This document shows positions 49,644 through 64,000 of a DNA stretch of 64,000 nucleotides, piece after piece; position 1 is the first letter of the stretch, and each line of letters opens with the position of its first letter. The notes beneath the pieces are model-generated. The model was not told the DNA's origin. It ran no database searches and saw nothing but the letters and a program-made list of their open reading frames with translations. The DNA lies in NCBI GenBank assembly GCA_951217055.1, contig OX578282.1, positions 42,522,329-42,586,328 of the forward strand. The letters run 5' to 3'. The DNA comes from Gerris lacustris. Its lineage: Eukaryota > Arthropoda > Insecta > Hemiptera > Gerridae. A program made the translations under genes and the position numbers.

Positions 49644-52600
49644 TTGTAGGGTTGGGGTGTAATGTCAATGCTCGTTTGCAGCTTTTTTTCTATATTAATG
49701 GTTTGGCAGAGCCTACTTCATGGTAAATAAAAATCAAAGAGCAATCATTTTACAGTTAGAAAACCACAATAGTTAATTGACCACTATATTTAGTCAAATA
49801 TTAGTCAGTTCACTAAATGATTGAAATTTGTTAAAAAAATAATAACCACCTAAAATAGTCAAAAGCAGCCAGAGTTCGAAATTGGTGAATTTTGTTCTTA
49901 TTATTCTCTACCTTTTTTGGTTCATCCTTCTTAATGACAGGCTTAACATCTTTCTGTCTATACTTTGTTTCATTGTCTTAAAAAAGTGTTGATATTCCAT
50001 TGTTTTATATTGATTAATTAATTATTCTTTTTTTAAAGCACTACTGATTCATTATCTGCTTGTTATCTTTAAAGTAATTTCATACTATCAACATGCATGA
50101 AAATCCCCAAGTTCTGTTCTTGGAGTTGGCTTGCCTTCAAGAAGACATAGTAGAAATTACTGATTTTGAGATAATTGGTTTCATACAAGAAAAAAAAAAT
50201 CTCTGTAAACAGTTGCTTATGGAATAGGGATTAAACTAGATGTTATTGAAAATAAAACTAGGTAGGGATATCTTTTTTAACTAAAGAAGAAAACATTCAG
50301 TTGAAAATAGTTATAATTAAATAGTTACTATAGAGCAATTAAGTAGCTACACTATAATTTTATACAAGGAAAATAAACCTTTTTGTCATGGATGAATTAC
50401 CACATGGATTCTGTCAAGAGTAGTTATTTATATAACGGAGAATTAGTTCCCTGGTCATTTAAGGCTTCCTCATAATATAATAACCCTAAAAAAAACACAG
50501 TCATATCTGAAAAAGGAGGCAACCTCTAATGCTAGCTTTCTTTTAATGAGATTTCATAACTTTTTAAATGGAGAAAATTTACAAATTTAAACCTGTATGG
50601 TTTTATTTTTATTATATCATGCAGTTTCTTTTACGTCTTGCCGAGCATCCCATTCAAGTTCATAACTGGATGGAGGGATTGGCCAAATTTATTCTAAGGG
50701 GTAATCAGGCAAGTTATCATTCTAGTAAGAAACCCAGATAGTTTTGTTTAATAAATTATATAATCCTTTAAACCATAGAGAGGTAATACAAAATTTGTAA
50801 AACTAAGTTATGAAAAGACGTAATGTATGAACATTGTCATAAAAACACTGTAGAATTTTAACATAAGAACTATTAAATCAATTATAAAATACACAAAAGA
50901 AGAGTACAGTAAGGGATTTAAGAATTCAGAAAAAAATACCAAATTAAATAAATCTAAGAATTTTATTATATATATATTTATTTATTTTAATTTTTTTTTA
51001 AAAAAAGTACAGATTTTACTGAAAAAAAATAAAAAGAGTATTGATATGCAAAATTTACATTACAATTATAATTCACATACAAAATCATTTTTGTATAAAG
51101 AGCCTTTTTACAGCACTATTAATATTATTGTATCGTGATCATTTCAGTTAAATCACTTTAACTGTTAGTAAGATGTAGCTGATTAAAATGTAATAGTAGA
51201 AATAGTGAACATATTATAGGGACAAATAAAAGGTAAGTATAATATACTAGCATCGCTTCTAGGGTTTTTTTTTTCACTTAGTAAAAGTAAATTTTGATAA
51301 GAAAATGCAAAAAAAAAAAAAAAAAGTTCAAATGAAAAGGCCAAATACTAGACTGATAAACTATAGACTTAGAAGAGTGTCATGAATGAGATATTTCCAT
51401 TGAATAATAAAAATTGCTTCCCATTAAGGAACAGATTAAAGCGCTTGTATCACCTATGTTTTGACTGGAGTTATAGAAGATACTATATCTCTCCAATCTT
51501 GTTTTTATCGTCAGAAATGTGTTCATATGAGATGGAGGCAATTTAATCAAATAGAAATTGGAGACACTGTTACCATTAAGCTTGATTATATCTTGTTTAC
51601 AAGAACATTTCTGGCCCAAGACAATAACTTTATGATGAATTCTTAAAACAATCTTATTTAAAAAGATTTAAATTTCAAGGGCCTGTGGAGAGAATACATA
51701 AGCTCATTCATTAAGATAATGCCTTAGCTCTCATTAAGTCGGCCTTACACTTTAAACTGAAGCATGTGTGTTATCAAGACACATAAGTGCTCCGTTATGT
51801 CTTGCTCTGGTTCACCTCTTAAGTATAACGCAACGTATTTGTCAGTGTTTAGACAATTTTTATTCTGACAATATAGTTCAGGAGATCATGTGCATAAAAG
51901 TGACTGACTAACATCAAACTAGAATTTTATTTATAAGTTAATATTTGGTGTACGCTTATGTCCAAGCTCCCGCAGACGAACTTTGCTGACCACATATTGT
52001 TGGTGGACATAAAAAAATTAGCCCATACAAAAAATGCTAAGTTGATGTTCATCAGTCACTTTAATCCACACTATCTCATGGACAAATAGTTTTATAAAGA
52101 TATTTCAAGGAATTGTCTCTAGAATTAAAATAAACTCAGAACAAACGTTTTACTCAGAAGCAAACATTGGATACCTTAAATTAAATAAAAGTCAAAGCTT
52201 TATAATATTATTCAGAGGTAAATATCCTGAATAAATGATCCTAACACTGGAAAATGTATCAATTTTACCTTTGTAAATAGTGCTGCGAATTAACTCTTTA
52301 ACATTGTCATATTGCTTATTTTCTAAAAATTGATCTTTATTATTGTTTATGTCTCTTATATTTTAAAAAAATCAATAAAAAATAAAAAAAAAAACCAACA
52401 AAGAAGTAAACAATTGCTTTTTTTAAGTTATGCAGGCACATTTGTGGCATTTATTTATTTAAATTTATTTTTACCTAATACTTGTTTTTTAAATAAATAA
52501 CAACCTAATCTATTTACTTAACAACTAATTTTATATTTAAGTAAAAAAAAAAAATTATAAAAATTTAAAAAAGTAAGAATTGTTAGGATATAACATAAAT

Positions 52601-55013
52601 ATTCATATTAATAAAACCATAAATACATTATGACAATTTTTTTCAAAAATATGAAGGACCATAAGAAAACAAAACAATTGCCTACTAATTTACCCATAAA
52701 AAGAATGAGGGTAATAACCAAAGAAATAGCTAAAAGTGAGACTGTTTTTATATTTCAGATCTTTTCTTGCTTTTGTGATCTGATAAATCTAGACTCGAAG
52801 AATGGATGAGAGATTTGACTAAATAACAGTCCTAATGTCATTATTTTAGCATATGATATTTCTTTTAGGTAATCAATAGCAGATAATAAATAGAAAACAA
52901 CAATAAGTAAATAATTTAGTTTGCAATGATTATTATTTTCCTGAAGAAAAATTAAATTTGTAACCATAGTTGTTTTACCTCTCTAAATTAGATAGTTTAT
53001 TTTATTTAAATTTATCAATAGAATACACATCACATCTGTGTACTTGAGTTTGATTGAGTTTAATCACAAATATTGATTGAAATTAGTTATGAAATGAGAC
53101 TTTGTGGAACTTACTCGTACCGAATAAAACACAAATAGTAAACATTGATCAGTTAATTATAGAGATAGATAGCTAGTAGTAGAATGTGGAGAACAAACCA
53201 CTTGTTAGTAGTGATTAGGCGACCCATTTGGGCCTACTAACCCTAAATGGAGGCTTCACACAACAATGTACCGCCAAGGAGAATTATTGATCAATAAAAC
53301 GAAATCTACTGAAATAAACCTAAAACTGGGATCATGAAAAACTTAACTGTTCAATGATTTTTAGTGAAAAAGCTCTTTTTACAATGTATTAAATCTTAAT
53401 GTTTAGAAATCATTACATGATTTTAATTTTCAAGGCAGATTCTCAAAAACAGGTTGATTTAAAAAAAGTTTCATTATTTTTTTGAAGGTTTCAGTGTCAG
53501 TAAAAGGACAGAACCGGAACTACTAAACCATTCATATTCAGTAAAGGACACGATGTAAGAGCTTGTGGACTTGAGGAGAAGTTTTTAATGATACATAGGG
53601 AAATAATATTAACAGTGAAGAGGAGTAAAACCGGGAGTTTCCTCAGCCAAATTAATTATATCCACTATTGAAAAAGCTTGAAAACACCCAGCATTGGACA
53701 TACAAGAAGTAATTATGAATAGTGAGTGGGTGGTTTAACAAAATAGATTTTTATCATTATATTTGTTTAATATCAAAAATTACAGAATATAAAAAATAAT
53801 GCTCCTTGAATTAAACAACAAAACAAATCAGGTTAAATTATAACTTGACATAAGGAAATCTCAATTTATGGTTTTTAATGTGACAGGAAATATAAATATA
53901 AAGCTGGGCACACTAAAAATAAACTGGAATGTGTTAATGCTTCTATAAGATATATAATGAGATGAAACCAAGGAAGACAGAAGAAGATTCAAATGTATTA
54001 GACTAATCCTGCTTTAGGAAATATAATCATCTATTTAAAATGTTTAGTGAACCGTTTAAAGAGGTTATATTTTAAGTTAGCAGATACAAGATTTACTCAA
54101 TTTAAAACAGTGGCCTAGATTTATACGGCCACAGACTCCAGGAATATGCTATAAAATAAACTTATCTAGTTAATTCAAAAAATATTATTAGAATAGGATA
54201 GTAAACTACACGTTAAAAGACAAGAAAACTTCTTTATGAACATTGCAGAGAAATGTGTATTTGACCACTTTTCTAAAGTATCCTATTACCAATAACCTTT
54301 CACAGTAGGCTTAATTGTCAGCATTTCAGAGCTACTATAATAATGAACTGAGTCAATAATAATGATCAAATACATTTGTCTGTATTACTATTAATAAATA
54401 GTATACAAAATTTTTTAATTATAATTTAAGTAATTTATTTACATTTTTTAAATTTATTATTATTATTTTTTTTTTATAAAAGAAATATAAATTACCTAAA
54501 GTCAATGTTAATGTCAAGAAAATGTTATATAATTTTAACCAGAAACTTTTTTTTCATTCCCTTATAAAATTTGGTCTCAATGAGAAGTTATACAAATTAT
54601 TCCTACGGAATGAAATAGAAATAAAAAAATAAATACATCATTATATGGAAATAAATATTTAAAAAAAAAAAAAAAAATCCATAATAATATATAGTACAAA
54701 AAAAAAAAATTAACACTATATAAAGACGATTATATACACTAATATAATTGGAATAAGTACCCAGGTATACTTATAAATTATTTCACTTTGCATATAATTT
54801 TAAATAAATACATAATATATTGGTTAGAGTATGATTTAGAATATACTTTTACATTTTTGGTCAGAATAAAAACATTTCTTTTCGATTATCAAAAGATATA
54901 ATATTACTGGTTTTGACTAAGATTTTTTGGAACTTACAAAAATATATAAATATTCATGATTTTATTGTAAAAAACAAAAATTACTCATATGCAAAATAAT
55001 ACTATTTTTTTTT

Positions 55014-55195
55014 CAGATTTGGGGCAGCACCCCAAATTCTTTTTGCCTCAAGGTGTGATTTTTCTAAAAATTTAATTGAATTCGGTCCAATAGTTTAGTC
55101 TGCACAGATTATAGACAGCCCCAGGGGGCCTTAAAGCATAAAAATTCATCAAAATCTTAGAATCGAATTTTCATTCCATCATATTACTTTTATCA
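55014..55195 (+). repeat. Dispersed repeat family 5, copy 2 (partial)
   Basis: Parallels 42060-42320 in order: CAGATTTGGGGCAGCACCCC, GCCTCAAGGTGTGATTTTTC, TCGGTCCAATAGTTTAG, CTGCACAGATTATAGACAG and AGAATCGAATTTTC. The GACAGACAGACA part is shortened. Same orientation as copy 1. Confidence 0.55.
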
Positions 55196-56159
55196 GTTGG
55201 TTATCACTGAGGATGACTAACTTTTCTTTTTACCGTTTTTTTTCTTTTCTTCTTCAGACCATACCTCACTAACTCTCTCATATCTACACTTTAACTGTTG
55301 CTAACTTAAAATTTAATTTTCTTTTTACAGAAAAAACACATTGACTTAGTGCTTTTTTTTTTTTTTTTTGATAACCACAATAAAATATCTGAAGAGGTAC
55401 ACTTTTTTAATTCCAAGCTTGTATGAAGTTGAATAAAGTTTTCCTTTTTTTCAACTTTAAAAAGGGTTGTCACATTTTGAGAAATTTAATTCCTATCAAA
55501 CTCTAACCAATAAATCAAAGATTACCTTCACTCAGCAAATTCTTATATTTTTTTTTCAATATTAAATTCTTTTATTATATTAATCTCAAATGTGTCAACT
55601 TTTGCCTTCTTTCTTCCTCAACATTTACATTCAAAATTCAAATTATGACCAAAACAGGTACAATACTTTCCCATTATACATATACACCCATTAACATAAA
55701 AAAAATATAACCATTGAATAAGTAGTAATAAGAAAATTATTTAAAAAAAAAAAATAAATAAGAAAGAAAAGAATACCATTAGTGAAAATTACAATGCATA
55801 AACCTACTAAAATTAATTTAAAAACACAAAAGGATATACAAATTTGAATGTTTTTTTAAAAAATTTATTTATTTTTTGGTTAAATTAGTTATATTACATT
55901 AAGTGCACTTGATGAAGGAATGGACGTTACTTTTGTTTTGAGGTTTATATTACAAAGAATCAAAATTCTCTCTTATTTTATACTGAGTTATTTCATTATT
56001 TCTTTTTTTTTTTTTTGTTTTTTTTTTAAAAATTCATAATGACTAGATATGAAGAGTTGTAATTGGAGTTTTTGGCAGTGCAAGGTGAGGGTTTGGGGAG
56101 TGAAAGTGAGACTGATGTTCTGAGGTGAACTGAAGTGATACGACAAGGGACACGGCACT

Positions 56160-61973
<5,814 letters not shown>

Positions 61974-64000
61974 ACTTAAATAAACCAAAAGAAATAACTA
62001 TGTCCGAGAGAAGACTTGAGTTAAAAAACAGTGGACGTCGCCACAGAGACCGAGGCGAAAATAATAACACAACAAACACGGCGAACAACGGAATATCTTC
62101 AAAAGGATCATAACAATAGCGAAGGTTATAAACTACAAATCAGGTTATTAAAGATAACCTAATCTAACAGGTTGGCCAAAATGAAAAATTCATTGATTTT
62201 AAAAATTAAATCATTTCGTGTCGGACTCAATACATACGTTAGGCTTTTTCTAAGTAAAATAAGTAATACAAATACATAATATTATGTATTATAATTTAAC
62301 GCTTCACCCAATTGCTTCTTCCTACCAACTTCTTGTCCTTAGCTTTTATTTCTTTCCGAGATACATTCATGACATCTTAATTAATTCTTTCATTATATTA
62401 TGCTAATCTACTTAATAAATCTGACTCAATGAATATATTTTTCTTTGAAGGTGAAACTACATCGTTTAATTAAAATGAGATTTATTATTGTTACAAGTTA
62501 CAAAACTTTTACTATATTTTACAAATTGGTTTATAAAATACTGAAGAGATATTAATTTTGATAGAATTTTACGTTGTAAGTTATAAGTGAACCGTAGTTG
62601 TTATGTTAAGACAGCTGAACAATTCATTCTTCAGTAAAAATTGGAATACTTATATATTTTTAAATTATTTAGAAAAATTGAAATCTTTCTTAGCTAAAAA
62701 TTAAAAATGGTAACCGGCCTGCCCAAGAAGTTTACAAGAGTAGATCTACCCTAAAACGAAGTACCGCTAAATACATTCAAATACGAATAATTCATATAGA
62801 GACATATTTCCCTTAAATTGTATCCAAAGCATATTATACAATAATGCCGTCATTATCTTAAAATTTTATATATTTGAATAATTGTAACTCGTAAGATGTA
62901 CACATTTTTCCCCAAGACGTCTATATCTAATTCCACCGATACCGAAACTGCAGCTTCGCAGTCCTTTTAATGCATAGGCATGTGAGATGGAGATGTCTAG
63001 GGAATTACAAACACCGTTTATTTTATTTATACAAATTTACAGCTGATTTTCCACACTTGGGCAAATTACCAATATTAGTTGCAGTCCAGCTTCTTCTAAG
63101 TTTTTCGGGAAATAATTTAGGCTTTTGTTACATTTTTATATTGTTTATTGCTCATCATTAAAGTTTTACGAGCGTGTTGAATTTTAACCAGTAATTTAAA
63201 AGAAGATCTATATATCTTGATATCTTCCCCCCAATTTGTTATGTTCAAGGATATTTTACAAATACTTTCTGAATTATAAAACAAAAATAAGATAATAATA
63301 ATAATAATATGTGATCGCACATATTTACGAATTAACAAAATGTACATGGATAACTTCGGATAGATTACAATAAACTGTACTCTAATGTTTACATTTTTTT
63401 CTTGTCAATAGTTTATGGACTTTAGAAACGTAAATAAGTTGAAAATTACTGTTAGAAAAGTAACTTTAATAATAACAAATTGTTCTCATTTCACATTGTT
63501 TACATTTAATTCTGTGGTCACGCAGGTTAGCCACTTAATTATGAATATTAGCATTTGTTTCTTTAATTAGTTATAAATTATCAAAAATGTATATCTATAA
63601 ATCGAAGTAAGATGCAAACAACGTAAAAGGACTGTTGTGATATAAAGGAAAATTTAGGACATTTAATATTTTAATTATTAAAGTAGTAATTTTTTAGTTA
63701 TTAGTATAACACATGATAATTTATTGTAACTGAATATAGAATAAAAGTGCCAACAGTTAAATAAAACATATGATTAGCTGAGTTGGGGGACGGTTTTGTA
63801 GGGGGGGAAAGATAACCTCTAGTTTTTCTCTCGTTTTTTGCAGCATAGGCGGTTAAGGTATGTTCCTAAAACATTTTCATTTATTAGTTAGAATTTAATT
63901 ATTTAATAACTTCTAATAATCATCAATATGTCGTTTGATTATTACGACATTATTCTGTTCTACGATTATCAGCTATTATCATTATTTTAATGTTAAGATT
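61974..64000. other. Region upstream of PDE6D
   Basis: Two kb of AT-rich DNA beginning at the PDE6D start codon and therefore including its promoter; no TATA box stands out. TTTTTTGCAG before 63842 and AAG|GTATGT shortly after could bound a 14-bp micro-exon, which I do not believe without transcript data. Apart from the short ORF at 62000 I see no gene. Confidence 0.5.
62000..62113 (+). CDS. Candidate 37-aa short ORF divergent from PDE6D
   Basis: The ATG lies 27 bp beyond the PDE6D start codon on the opposite strand; a TAA closes the frame after 37 codons. The peptide starts MSERRLELKNSGRRHRDRGE and continues with an Asn/Thr-rich tail, basic and very polar. No usable donor occurs before the stop, so it is not an obvious first exon. 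It overlaps the likely PDE6D 5' UTR in antisense. Coding status is unproven. Confidence 0.15.
   Translation: MSERRLELKNSGRRHRDRGENNNTTNTANNGISSKGS

Larger units (their letters stand above)
48709..56159. other. Intergenic region upstream of the homeobox gene
   Basis: 7.45 kb between the homeobox start codon and the PDE6D stop codon, both on the - strand, so it should hold the homeobox promoter and the PDE6D 3' UTR. Repeats lie at 49413-49643 and 55014-55195, with A/T homopolymers near 51310, 54660 and 55358. A 28-codon open stretch at 50622-50706 follows an acceptor-like TCATGCAG but matches nothing I know. I see no other gene. Confidence 0.6.

Noticed and set aside
50622..50740. Possible isolated exon after TCATGCAG (FLLRLAEHPIQVHNWMEG)
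   Set aside because: One acceptor-like site and 28 open codons without partner exons or recognised homology are not enough.

Overview
The window looks like a stretch of animal nuclear chromosome, most probably from an insect and possibly a hemipteran. It is strongly AT-rich, and every gene is split by GT-AG introns from under 100 bp to several kb. All five genes are ordinary conserved animal genes. One paired-class homeobox gene best matches the arthropod factor Pph13, and the intergenic and intronic DNA is full of cut-and-paste transposon derivatives and short interspersed repeats typical of insects. The species is inference; nothing here fixes it.

Layout. (1) 1-2.1 kb, + strand: the last five coding exons of NDUFS2, a core mitochondrial complex I subunit; the 5' part lies outside the window. 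(2) 2.1-7.9 kb: tail-to-tail intergenic DNA with several MITEs. (3) 7.9-14.3 kb, - strand: complete CLP1 (RNA 5'-kinase and pre-mRNA 3'-end factor), 10 exons, 428 aa. (4) 14.3-14.7 kb: a short head-to-head interval, probably a shared promoter. (5) 14.7-37.7 kb, + strand: complete Cullin-2 (CUL2), 15 coding exons, 743 aa, preceded by a probable 6.5-kb intron in the 5' UTR. (6) 37.7-40.6 kb: repeats, including a hAT transposase remnant and a piggyBac-like MITE. (7) 40.6-48.7 kb, - strand: homeobox gene, six coding exons, 238 aa. (8) 48.7-56.2 kb: AT-rich intergenic DNA with no gene I can support. (9) 56.2-62.0 kb, - strand: complete PDE6D (prenyl-binding protein delta), five exons, 159 aa. (10) 62.0-64.0 kb: upstream DNA with one 37-codon ORF.

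The exon structures were built by hand from splice sites, reading phase and remembered family conservation. All phases close, and the protein lengths match the families (CLP1 428 against 425 aa in human, CUL2 743 against 745, PDE6D 159 against 150). The five genes do not form a pathway; they are ordinary neighbours in respiration, RNA processing, ubiquitin ligation, photoreceptor transcription and prenyl-protein traffic.

I found no convincing new biological system. What is worth a second look is mobile: a TA-flanked MITE family present as a long copy and an internally deleted copy; two piggyBac-like MITEs with intact TTAA sites; a hAT MITE with a perfect 8-bp target duplication; a 1.67-kb TIR element 82 bp upstream of a Cullin-2 exon; a tRNA-related SINE in at least four copies; a repeat family whose outer terminal arms match within a copy but not between copies; an inverted mariner relic; and a perfect 39-bp duplication carrying a working Cullin-2 splice donor into another intron.
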